Source: Streptosporangium carneum (GTDB lineage Bacteria; Actinomycetota; Actinomycetes; Streptosporangiales; Streptosporangiaceae). From it: 64,000 bases of DNA. Below, piece after piece: positions 25,682-32,997 of this stretch. Under the pieces are notes generated by a model that was not told the DNA's origin, ran no database searches, and was given only the letters and a program-made list of their open reading frames with translations. Both the position numbers and the translations under genes were made by a program. The stretch is taken from positions 62,001 through 126,000 of the forward strand of contig NZ_BSEV01000020.1 of assembly GCF_027922005.1 (NCBI RefSeq), in the 5' to 3' direction. The stretch's first letter is position 1. Each line of letters opens with the position of its first letter.

Positions 25682-25711
25682 GAACGTTCACCGGGTCGCG
25701 CCGTTCGAAGG
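25682..25711. repeat. Dispersed 30-32 bp repeat, copy 2
   Basis: It matches 23738-23769 except for a missing CG dinucleotide. It lies downstream of the beta-helix gene stop. It may be the 3' relic of the same lost gene family. Confidence 0.65.
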
Positions 25712-25738
25712 GATGCGCGCGAGGTCGGGGCGGGAGGG

Positions 25739-26890
25739 TCAGCCGCAGGTGAGGCTTGGGTTGGGGCGGGGGCCGCAGGGGCCCCGGTTGCCGCCGCCGT
25801 CCACCACCGAGCCGGGCTTGGCCCAGATGAGGAACCCTCCGTTGGCCAGACCCGTGTTGCGGGCCAGGGTGAGGCTGGGCTGAGGAGTGGAGCCGGTGAA
25901 GACGTGGAGTCCGCCGCGGACGGTGTTTCCGCCCAGGTCGGTGATCTTGCGGGGGGAGGTGCCGTTGGCGAAGAAGATGTTGTCGGCGACCGGGTTGGGG
26001 TTGACGGCGGCGGAGCTCTGGTTGATCAGGAGCCCGACCGTCCGGTTGCTGTGGAAGACGTTGCCCTTCACCGTGGCGGCGTCGAATCCGTCGCCGCCGA
26101 GCAGTCCGACGGAGTTGTTCATGAAGACGTTTCCGTTGAAGGTGACCGGCCGGCTCGGGGATCCGCCGCTCTTGACCTCGAAAGCCGTTTCGGTGTTCCT
26201 GAAGACGTTGTCCTGGAAGACGTCGCCTCCCGAGCCCGCGCCGACGGTGACCGGAAAGGCGTCGAAGACGGTTCCGTTGTAGGTGCCTCCGGTCGACCTC
26301 TCGGTGAGCAGTCTTCCGTTGGAGAGCCTGCTCGACGAGATCGTCACGCCTGTCGAGTCCTGGACGCTGATGTCCCGGCTCACGGCGCACTGTTCGACCG
26401 TCGCGGTGGCCGCCAGGAGGGTAAGGCCCTCCGCGACGCAGGTGCTCGGCGTCCCGGTCAACGTCAGCGTCGCGTTCTGGACCCGCGTCCTGCCGGACGC
26501 CGGGTCCTTCCCGACGACCTGCACGTCGGAGAGCGTCGCGCCGGCGCGGTCGTCGGAGTCGGGGCGGTGGACGGACACGCCGACCTCGCTCGTTCCCACG
26601 ATCCTGCCGTTCTTCACGGTCACCTCCGCCGCCTGTACGGCGAGGCCCGTGCCGGTGAAGGTGTGGCCGCCCAGGTCGAGGGTCACGCCGTCGGTGTCGA
26701 TTCGCAGCCCGCTGCCGACGCAGGTCAGGTCGGCGGTGAGGGTGGTGTCGGCGCTCACCGTCCCGCCGCAGGTCACCTCTGCCGCGCTCGCCTTCGCCGG
26801 CGTGGTCCCGGTCAGGGCGACCAGCAGGGCGCACGCCACGGGCGTTCCCAGCCTGCGTAAGAGCCGTCCCGTTTTCCTTTCGCGATTCAT
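25739..26890 (-). CDS. Secreted right-handed beta-helix protein
   Basis: A 383-residue exported protein. The signal peptide is about residues 1-36 (RRLGTPVACALLVALTGTTPAKASA). The mature part is repetitive: GVTLDLGGHTFTGTG near 70, then many rungs with GNVFxNN-type turns (DNVFRNTET, GNVFMNNSVG, GNVFHSNRTVG, DNIFFANGT). This is the NosD/pectate-lyase-like PbH1 pattern. No clear lyase catalytic residues are evident. It may bind or cleave a polysaccharide. The ATG at 26890 follows GGAGAGAG. Upstream sequence to 27420 has no gene. Confidence 0.8.
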   Translation of the reverse strand: MNRERKTGRLLRRLGTPVACALLVALTGTTPAKASAAEVTCGGTVSADTTLTADLTCVGSGLRIDTDGVTLDLGGHTFTGTGLAVQAAEVTVKNGRIVGTSEVGVSVHRPDSDDRAGATLSDVQVVGKDPASGRTRVQNATLTLTGTPSTCVAEGLTLLAATATVEQCAVSRDISVQDSTGVTISSSRLSNGRLLTERSTGGTYNGTVFDAFPVTVGAGSGGDVFQDNVFRNTETAFEVKSGGSPSRPVTFNGNVFMNNSVGLLGGDGFDAATVKGNVFHSNRTVGLLINQSSAAVNPNPVADNIFFANGTSPRKITDLGGNTVRGGLHVFTGSTPQPSLTLARNTGLANGGFLIWAKPGSVVDGGGNRGPCGPRPNPSLTCG

Positions 26891-27429
26891 GCTCTCTCCT
26901 CCGGGTTTTCGTTGAATCTCGCGAATTTCCCCTCGAGGTGCCGGGAAATGCTTTTCCGGCAGAAAGGATCGCCGCCAAGATTGCCTGGAGGGAACTGGTG
27001 GCAAAAGTTAGAGGATCAACACATTTGTCTTTTGTAAATGAGTTGATCTAGGTAGTGACATCGTGGCGGAAGTGATGTAAGGGGCTGGAGAGCAGCCGAA
27101 ACACGTGGTCGCAGCGGCGTCGTGCGGCGTTCGGGGGTGGCGTGCCGACCGTGCTCCCGGAGAGCGGAGACACTGCTCCGGCTTCGATTTACGACAGATC
27201 ATCGGAGTCTCCCGACGATTTCCGCGATTCGGTCCTGTTGATTCCGCGGGGAGCGGTCGGCGTGTAAGTGGGTTACTCGCAAGGCCGAATCGTGGATTCG
27301 AGTCGTCATGTCCTGAATTTTTGTGCGCCCCATCCGCCGCCGGTGAAATGTCCGCCCCACCGGAATGGCAGACGATATCAACAGCGTGGGACACCCAGAA
27401 GAGGGTGGCAGCCGCCCCTGAAACGGTGG
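26891..27429. other. About 540-bp region without an intact gene
   Basis: It holds the upstream region of the beta-helix gene and an AT-rich hairpin (27014-27048). Frames crossing it have scattered rare codons. G+C drops well below the surrounding DNA around 27000-27060 and 27290-27330. Confidence 0.5.
27014..27048. repeat. AT-rich 13-bp inverted repeat
   Basis: GATCAACACATTT (27014-27026) pairs with AAATGAGTTGATC (27036-27048) with one mismatch around a 9-base loop. It stands out in composition. It lies 124 bp upstream of the beta-helix gene and could be an operator or an old element end. Confidence 0.55.
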
Positions 27430-27725
27430 TGTCCCGCCAGGCGCCCGTCGGCGTCGAGAGCCTTCGTCGGGGAGCGGGTCGTGGAGCATCCGCGCCAGGC
27501 GGATCGCCTCGCGGGACAGCTCCACGCGCTGCAGGTCGGAGCCGACGCTGCTGGCGTAGCCCTCGTTGAAGATGAGGTACGGCACGTGCAGCACCGCGCC
27601 GAGCCGCCGCGCCCGCTCATGGTGCTCCGGCCTGCGGAACGGGATGCCGGACGCCTTGAGTCTCCGAAACGCCGGGTGAGCACGCCGACGACCCGCGGCG
27701 CGTGCTCGTGAAGCAGGCGGCCGGG
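27430..27725 (-). pseudogene. Decayed ECF sigma factor gene
   Basis: Two frames carry pieces of one protein in order. First comes LLHEHAPRVVGVLTRRF (27666-27716), a sigma region-2 start. Then, shifted in frame, comes RRLKASGIPFRRP...LHVPYLIFNEGYASSVGSD followed by LQRVELSREAIRLARMLHDPLPDE (27463-27663), the characteristic post-region-4 segment of large ECF sigma factors. The middle (regions 2-4) and the rest of the C-terminus are deleted. DADGRLAG further on may be another scrap. Confidence 0.65.
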
Positions 27726-27729
27726 CCGT

Positions 27730-28377
27730 TCAGGGCGAGGCGGAGCGGGCGGAACCACCGGCCCTGCGCAGGCGGCTCCGTACGGCCCTACGGGCCACCG
27801 GGCCCATGTCCTCCAGCGCCGTCATCAGGACGGCGAGCTGCTCCAGGGCGTCGAACGCCCGTTCCGTGCCCTCACTGTCGACCCCCTCGTACAGCTCAAG
27901 GCCGACGAACGCGGCCGAGGTCGCGCGTGCCAGGCCCGCGACGTCGACGAACTCGGCCAGCGGGGTCTCCGCCAGGACCCTGCCGAGCACCTCCTCGACC
28001 TCCGCGACCCACAGACCGAGTCCCGCCGCGGTCGCCGGAGCGAGCTGGGGAGCCGACTGGCTGCCCGCCAGCATCTGGGCCAGCACCGCGACGCTCCCCG
28101 CGGCGCGCTCCTCGGCGTGCAGGGTCCTGCCGAGGTCGAGCAGCTCGCGAAGGGAGCCGACCGAGGCGAAGCGCTCGCGGTAGACGGCGACCCGCTGCTC
28201 GGCTCCGTGCCTGAGCGCGGCGGTGAGAAGATCGTCCACGCTGCCGAAGTGGTAGAAGACGAGCGCCTGGTTGACGCCGGCGGTCGTGGCGATGGAGCGC
28301 GCGGAAGCGCCCGCGATGCCCTGGGTCCTCAACGTCTCCAGAGCGCCGTCGAGCAGTTTGGTCCGGGTGTCGCCCAT
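27730..28377 (-). CDS. TetR/AcrR-family regulator, last gene of a three-gene operon
   Basis: A 215-residue repressor. The HTH is LETLRTQGIAGASARSIATTAGVNQALVFYHFGSVDDLL (about 14-52). The C-terminal domain is helical and ends in a basic RRAVRSRLRRAGG tail. It lies 20 nt after the DUF4166 gene on the same strand and is probably co-transcribed. The twin palindromes upstream of the operon are its likely autoregulatory sites. Confidence 0.87.
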   Translation of the reverse strand: MGDTRTKLLDGALETLRTQGIAGASARSIATTAGVNQALVFYHFGSVDDLLTAALRHGAEQRVAVYRERFASVGSLRELLDLGRTLHAEERAAGSVAVLAQMLAGSQSAPQLAPATAAGLGLWVAEVEEVLGRVLAETPLAEFVDVAGLARATSAAFVGLELYEGVDSEGTERAFDALEQLAVLMTALEDMGPVARRAVRSRLRRAGGSARSASP

Positions 28378-28397
28378 CGTCTCTCCCGCGCCGGTGG

Positions 28398-29078
28398 TCA
28401 GTGGCGCGCCTCTTCACGCCGCGGCTTCACGTTAGCGGGCACCGCCGTCCCGGCGACGTCGACGTAGCGGGCGGTGAAGCTCCCCCAGTAGCCGAACAGG
28501 GGGCCGAACCTGTGGTTGGAGACCGTGACGGCGATCCGGAACCTCTCCGCCTCGTCGTCGTACGACTCGCGGACCACGGCCGTTCCCGAGACGACGGGTG
28601 GGATCCGGCAGTTCAACGGGCCTTCGAGGAAACGCTGTCCGCCCGAGCGGATGACGAGGGCGCCGCGGTCGTCGACCTCGAATTCGAGGCCGGTGGCGAT
28701 GTGCTGGTGGGAGCCCAGGTAGTCGACCACGCGGCCGCTGCCGGAGTCGTAGATCATCGTGGCGTCGAAGCGGCGCGGCCCTCCCGCCATCTCGAAGGTG
28801 CGGACGAAGGTGACGGTCTCGCGCCCGTAGGAGTCGAGGTAGGGGTAGTTCTCGATGGTGAACGGGACGTCGCGCCCGGTCCTGGGGAGCAGGACGTTGC
28901 GACGTCCGCCGACGAGGAGGAAAGGGCGGACGAACGCGCCCCCGTGCCATATGCGTTCCATCACCCCGCTGCCCACGCATCCCCGCCCGCTGTCCACCCC
29001 CACGCTGAAGCGGCGCTGTAGTTGCGGGTGCAGGCGTGCGAAGTCGGAGCCGAGGGCGCGCTGGAAGATCGAGGTCAT
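28398..29078 (-). CDS. DUF4166 protein
   Basis: A 226-residue soluble protein. The opening SIFQRALGSDFARLHPQLQRRFSV is the DUF4166 signature, and later strands (GRDVPFTIENYPYLDSYGRETVTFVRTFE) fit. The function is unknown; the domain often sits next to or fused with SRPBCC or membrane proteins. Its ATG overlaps the upstream stop as ATGA, so it is coupled to the SRPBCC-like gene. Confidence 0.82.
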   Translation of the reverse strand: MTSIFQRALGSDFARLHPQLQRRFSVGVDSGRGCVGSGVMERIWHGGAFVRPFLLVGGRRNVLLPRTGRDVPFTIENYPYLDSYGRETVTFVRTFEMAGGPRRFDATMIYDSGSGRVVDYLGSHQHIATGLEFEVDDRGALVIRSGGQRFLEGPLNCRIPPVVSGTAVVRESYDDEAERFRIAVTVSNHRFGPLFGYWGSFTARYVDVAGTAVPANVKPRREEARH

Positions 29079-29800
29079 GGTCGCTCCAATCGGGTGAGGG
29101 TGGCCGGTGGACGCGCCGACCGGTCGTCGGGCGGACGGCGCAGGCAGCGTCTGGCCGCCGGGGTTCCCGGCAGCGGCGGGAGGAGGACGGCGGCGGCGGT
29201 GACCGTGAGGGCGACCGGAAGCAGGAGGGCGAAGGGCGCGGGAGCGGTCGGGAGCAGGAGGACGGACAGCGCCGCGCAGACGACGGCGATCCGTACGGCC
29301 AGCTCCACGAGCGCCTGCCGGAGCGACCGCTCAGGCGTCCTGCCGGTCTCCAGCCACAGGCGCAACCGGTCGAAGGACCAGGCCGTCGCCCAGCCCATGA
29401 GCGGCCTGACGGCGCGGTCCGCCGTCCTGCCCCAGCCAGGGCGGTATCCGTACCCGGTCAGGAAGCGGACGCCGTCGCCGGTCGGCACGTAGCGCCAGAA
29501 GCCGGAACCGGAACGGATCGGCGAGAGCGGGTCGGCCGAGGAGAACCTGAGTGCCGAGGTGCGGGTGCCGTCCGGCCTGTGGCGTTCGCCGAAGGTGACG
29601 CCCAGACCGGCGACCGTGAGACCGGGCAGCGGCCGTACGGCGTAACGGAAGCGCTGGGGGCCTCCGGCGGTGCGCGGCAGGTAGTCGATCTCGGTGAACC
29701 TGAGGTCCCAGCGCCGGTGGAGGCGGGGGTGCTGGGTTCGTCGCCACAGCTCGTCGAGATCGGTCCGGATGAGCGTCTCGACATAGACGGCGCGAGCCAT
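29075..29800 (-). CDS. SRPBCC-like protein with C-terminal membrane helices
   Basis: A 241-residue protein. The first 150 residues look like a START/SRPBCC ligand-binding fold: VYVETLIRTDLDELWRRTQHPRLHRRWDLRFTEIDYL, then strands ending SGFWRYVPTGDGVRFLTGYGY. Two hydrophobic helices follow (about 165-210), then a basic tail. It is first in the operon with DUF4166 and TetR. Its Shine-Dalgarno AAGGAGG abuts an operator copy. The ligand is unknown. Confidence 0.72.
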   Translation of the reverse strand: MARAVYVETLIRTDLDELWRRTQHPRLHRRWDLRFTEIDYLPRTAGGPQRFRYAVRPLPGLTVAGLGVTFGERHRPDGTRTSALRFSSADPLSPIRSGSGFWRYVPTGDGVRFLTGYGYRPGWGRTADRAVRPLMGWATAWSFDRLRLWLETGRTPERSLRQALVELAVRIAVVCAALSVLLLPTAPAPFALLLPVALTVTAAAVLLPPLPGTPAARRCLRRPPDDRSARPPATLTRLERP

Positions 29801-29810
29801 GGAGACCTCC

Positions 29811-29860
29811 TTAAGCGATCGCTCAAATCAGAGCATAGGGAGATTTAAGCGATCGCTCAA
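29811..29860 (-). promoter_or_regulatory. Operon promoter with twin TetR operators
   Basis: TTAAGCGATCGCTCAA occurs twice, identically, at 29811-29826 and 29845-29860, 34 bp apart. Read on the minus strand, the distal copy contains -35 TTGAGC (29860-29855). A 17-bp spacer leads to -10 TATGCT (29837-29832), and the proximal copy covers the start point. This is close to ideal repression geometry. Confidence 0.75.
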
Positions 29861-29945
29861 GACGGTTGGCGGTGCGTGGAGACGGCTCTGGGGCGGGGCT
29901 CGTGGGCGCCGGGGGTTCGGGGTAGGGGGAAAGTGTCGGTCCCCG

Positions 29946-29986
29946 GTGAGAGGCTGACCGCCTGCCGTGATCTGAGCGCCTCTCAC
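29946..29986 (+). promoter_or_regulatory. 9-bp inverted repeat in the beta-lactamase gene leader
   Basis: GTGAGAGGC (29946-29954) and GCCTCTCAC (29978-29986) are perfect complements 23 bp apart, ending 64 bp before the start codon. It could be an operator or a leader stem-loop. Confidence 0.45.
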
Positions 29987-30050
29987 GGCGGTACGGCTTC
30001 GCCCTCGCGGACTCGGACAGACGACCGCCCAACCCCCGGAGACCACGAAG

Positions 30051-31241
30051 ATGACACACCATCCGTCGCACGCCGGGTTCGACCGCCTGCACCAGGCGAT
30101 GACGGCCCGTGTCGCCAGGGGCGAGCTGCCCGGCATGGTGATCCTCGTCGCCCGGGGCGACGACGTGCGCGTCGACGCGATCGGCATGACGGCGTTCGAG
30201 GACGGCGAGCCGATGCGCCGTGACGCGGTCTTCCGCATCGGGTCGATGACGAAGCCGATTCTCGCCGCGGCGACGATGACCCTGGTCGAGGACGGCGCGC
30301 TGGCGCTGGACGAGCCGGTCGACCGGCTGCTTCCCGAACTGGCCGACCGCAGGGTGCTCAGGCGGGTGGACAGTCCGCTCGACGACACGGTCCCCGCCGA
30401 CCGCCCGATCACCGTCGAGGACCTGCTGACGTTCCGCATGGGCTACGGCGTGCTGTTCGACCCCACCTTCAACTTCGACCCGCCGTACCCCGTGATCAAC
30501 GCGGCCAAGGAGCTCGAGCTGGTCACGGGAATGCCCGAGCCGCGCACGCCCCACGACCCCGACGAGTGGATCAGACGGTTCGGGACACTGCCGCTGATGC
30601 ACCAGCCCGGCGAGAGGTGGCAGTACAACGTCGGCTCGCTCGTGCTCGGCGTCCTGGTCGCCCGCGCCGCGGGCCTGCCGCTGGAAGACTTCCTCAGAGC
30701 CCGCCTCTTCGAGCCGCTGGGCATGAGGACGACGGGGTTCTCCCTGCCCGCGGAGCAGGCCGACCGGCTGCCCGGCTACTACATGACGAACTTCCAGACG
30801 GGGAGGATGGAGCGGCAGACGCTGTCGGCCCCGGACCAGTGGACCAGGCCTCCGGCCTTCCCCTCCGGCGCGGGAGGCCTGCTGTCGACCGTCGACGACT
30901 ACCACGCCTTCTCCCGCCTGCTGTTCGACCGGGGAGTCCACGCGGGCGGGCGGCTGCTGTCGGAGAAGTCGGTCGAGCTGATGACGGTCAACCACCTGAC
31001 GCCGCAGCAGACGGCGGTGGGCGATCCCGTGCTCGGCGGACGCGGCTGGGGGTACGGCATGGCCGTCGTCACCGAGCCGGACGCGGTGTCGTCCGTTCCC
31101 GGTCGCTACGGCTGGGACGGCGGCTACGGCACGTCGTGGTTCAACCACCCCGAGCGGAACCTGATCGTGATCGCCATGACCCAGACCGCCGACTTCCTGT
31201 TCAACGGTTCCCTCGACGACTTCGGAGCACTGGAGTCCTGA
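30051..31241 (+). CDS. Serine hydrolase of the class C beta-lactamase/family VIII esterase fold
   Basis: A 396-residue protein without a signal peptide. The nucleophile motif is S65-M-T-K68. The Tyr motif is in RWQYNVGSLVLGVLVAR. A GGYGT(S)W segment near the end takes the place of KTG. The absence of a leader and the YxxxxxVLG context favour a cytoplasmic esterase or peptidase over a true beta-lactamase. It is divergent from the TetR operon, so the twin operators could affect it too. The stop lies 4 nt from the end of the convergent Lrp gene. Confidence 0.85.
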   Translation: MTHHPSHAGFDRLHQAMTARVARGELPGMVILVARGDDVRVDAIGMTAFEDGEPMRRDAVFRIGSMTKPILAAATMTLVEDGALALDEPVDRLLPELADRRVLRRVDSPLDDTVPADRPITVEDLLTFRMGYGVLFDPTFNFDPPYPVINAAKELELVTGMPEPRTPHDPDEWIRRFGTLPLMHQPGERWQYNVGSLVLGVLVARAAGLPLEDFLRARLFEPLGMRTTGFSLPAEQADRLPGYYMTNFQTGRMERQTLSAPDQWTRPPAFPSGAGGLLSTVDDYHAFSRLLFDRGVHAGGRLLSEKSVELMTVNHLTPQQTAVGDPVLGGRGWGYGMAVVTEPDAVSSVPGRYGWDGGYGTSWFNHPERNLIVIAMTQTADFLFNGSLDDFGALES

Positions 31242-31245
31242 CGGT

Positions 31246-31725
31246 CTACCGCTCCGTGGGAAGCGGGAGCGTCAGGCCGACCTTGATCGGGCGCATCACG
31301 ACGCTGGTGGTGAAGCGCCGCACATTGCCGTTGTCGAAGAACGTCCGCTGCGTGAACGCCTCGAAGTCCTCCATGTCGCGGGCGGTCACGATCAGCACGA
31401 AGTCGTAGGCGCCCGTCACGTAGTAACACTGCTGGACGTTGTCGTCGGCGTCCATCCGGTAGCGGAACGCGTCGAGCACCTCCGACCGCTCGCGTTCCAT
31501 CTCCACCTCCACGATGAACGTCATCGACTGGCCGAGCGCCTTCGGGCTGAGCACCGCGACCTCGCGCGCGATCACGCCGCTCTCGCGGAGCCGCTTGATG
31601 CGACGCTGGACCGCCGCCGTGGACATCCCGACCTCGACGGCGATCGACTCGGCGATCGTACGGGTGTCACGCTGCAGACGGTCGAGGATGGCGTAGTCGA
31701 GCCGGTCCAGGTCGGGTGTGCGCAT
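31246..31725 (-). CDS. Lrp/AsnC-family regulator
   Basis: A 159-residue regulator with the N-terminal HTH LDRLDYAILDRLQRDTRTIAESIAVEVGMSTAAVQRRIKRLRESGVI and a C-terminal RAM domain (CYYVTGAYDFVLIVTARDMEDFEAF). The ATG at 31725 gives the canonical start; an upstream ATG adds 11 atypical residues. It is divergent from the ammonia-lyase gene, 93 bp away. The usual logic is amino-acid-responsive control of that neighbour. Confidence 0.9.
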   Translation of the reverse strand: MRTPDLDRLDYAILDRLQRDTRTIAESIAVEVGMSTAAVQRRIKRLRESGVIAREVAVLSPKALGQSMTFIVEVEMERERSEVLDAFRYRMDADDNVQQCYYVTGAYDFVLIVTARDMEDFEAFTQRTFFDNGNVRRFTTSVVMRPIKVGLTLPLPTER

Positions 31726-31818
31726 GAACCGCAGGTTATCGGTGAAGCACGCGGCCAAACCGCGAAATCAGCTCAGAAACCGAGACCCGCCCGCACCCCC
31801 GCTGCCTAGCCTTTCAGT

Positions 31819-32997
31819 GTGCGAGAAAGCTGGCTGAACACCGGACGAGACGTCCACACGGAGAGAGAACGCGAGCTGGTCGGCGTCGGCCACGCGGCGC
31901 GGGCCCGCTCCTTCTTCCTGAGCCGCCAGGCCTACCGGCCGACCCCGCTGCGCGCCCTTCCGGCCCTGGCCGGTACGGCGGGCGTCGCCTCGATCCGGCT
32001 CAAGGACGAGAGCGGGCGCATGGGGCTGGGAAGCTTCAAGGCACTGGGCGGCATGTACGCCGTCACCCGGCTGGCGGAGGCCGAGGCCCAGGAGCTGTAC
32101 GGCCCGCGCCCCACCGAGGAGCAGCTCAGGACGGTCGCCGCGCGCGTCCCGTTCGTCTGCGCCAGCGCGGGCAACCACGGTCTCTCCGTGGCGGCCGGCG
32201 CACGCGCGCTCGGAGCGGAGGCGATCGTGCTGCTCGGCGAGGACGTTCCGGAGGAGTTCGCCGAACGCCTGCGCGCGCACGGCGCACAGGTGCGGCGCAG
32301 CGGAAGCACCTACGAGCAGAGCATGTCCGACGCCCTGGAGCTCGCCGCACGCCACGGCTGGCGCCTGGTCTCCGACAGTTCCTGGGACGGGTACACCACC
32401 GTTCCCCTCGACATCATGCGCGGCTACACCGTCCTCTTCGACGAAGTCGGCGAACTCGGCGGGGAAGCCGCGGGCGGGGAAGGGGAGGACGGTGACGGGC
32501 CGGCCGGGAACACGGGGGCCGTCGGGAGCGGGAACGGCGGGGGCGGCGGTGACGGAGCGCCCACGCACGTGTTCGTCCAGGCAGGCGTCGGCGGACTGGC
32601 CGCCGCCGCGGCGGGATACGCGCGTGATCGCTGGGGTGAGCGGCCCAGGATCGTCGTCGTCGAACCGGAGGCCGCCCCCTGCCTGCTGGCGAGCGTCCGC
32701 GCGGGCAGGCCGGTGCGGGTCGAGGGAGGACGGACCACGCTCGGACGCCTGGACTGCCGCGAGCCGTCCCTGCTCGCCTGGCGGCTGCTGTCCCGCCTCG
32801 CCGACGCCTTCGTCACCGTGACCGACACGGAGGCCGAGGAGGCGGCCGGGCTGCTGGCCGCCGAGGGCGTCCGGGTCTCGCCCTGCGGAGCCGCCGGAGC
32901 GGCCGGCCTGCTGGCCCTGCCGCCGGCCGCCCGCGCGGCGCTGGAGGTGGGACCTGACTCCCGTGTTCTGCTGGTCGGCACCGAGGCGGCGCTCTGA
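31819..32997 (+). CDS. Diaminopropionate ammonia-lyase-like PLP enzyme
   Basis: A 392-residue fold-type II PLP enzyme. The PLP lysine is K74 in GLGSFKALGG. The phosphate/Asn loop is CASAGNHGLS near 113-122, and a second Gly-rich loop is VGGLAAAAAGY. The sequence SRQAYRPTPLRALP at the N-terminus is typical of diaminopropionate ammonia-lyases, which give pyruvate and ammonia. Residues about 212-240 are a Gly/Asp-rich insert of low complexity not expected in the family. It starts with GTG. Its stop overlaps the next gene's start by one base (TGATG). Confidence 0.83.
   Translation: MRESWLNTGRDVHTERERELVGVGHAARARSFFLSRQAYRPTPLRALPALAGTAGVASIRLKDESGRMGLGSFKALGGMYAVTRLAEAEAQELYGPRPTEEQLRTVAARVPFVCASAGNHGLSVAAGARALGAEAIVLLGEDVPEEFAERLRAHGAQVRRSGSTYEQSMSDALELAARHGWRLVSDSSWDGYTTVPLDIMRGYTVLFDEVGELGGEAAGGEGEDGDGPAGNTGAVGSGNGGGGGDGAPTHVFVQAGVGGLAAAAAGYARDRWGERPRIVVVEPEAAPCLLASVRAGRPVRVEGGRTTLGRLDCREPSLLAWRLLSRLADAFVTVTDTEAEEAAGLLAAEGVRVSPCGAAGAAGLLALPPAARAALEVGPDSRVLLVGTEAAL

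Noticed and set aside
27285..27315. tRNA-like string GATTCGAGTC
   Set aside because: No acceptor stem, anticodon arm or D-arm can be drawn around it.
30051..31241. Calling the serine hydrolase a beta-lactamase resistance gene
   Set aside because: There is no signal peptide, and the Tyr and C-terminal motifs fit esterase/peptidase relatives better. The sequence does not support resistance.
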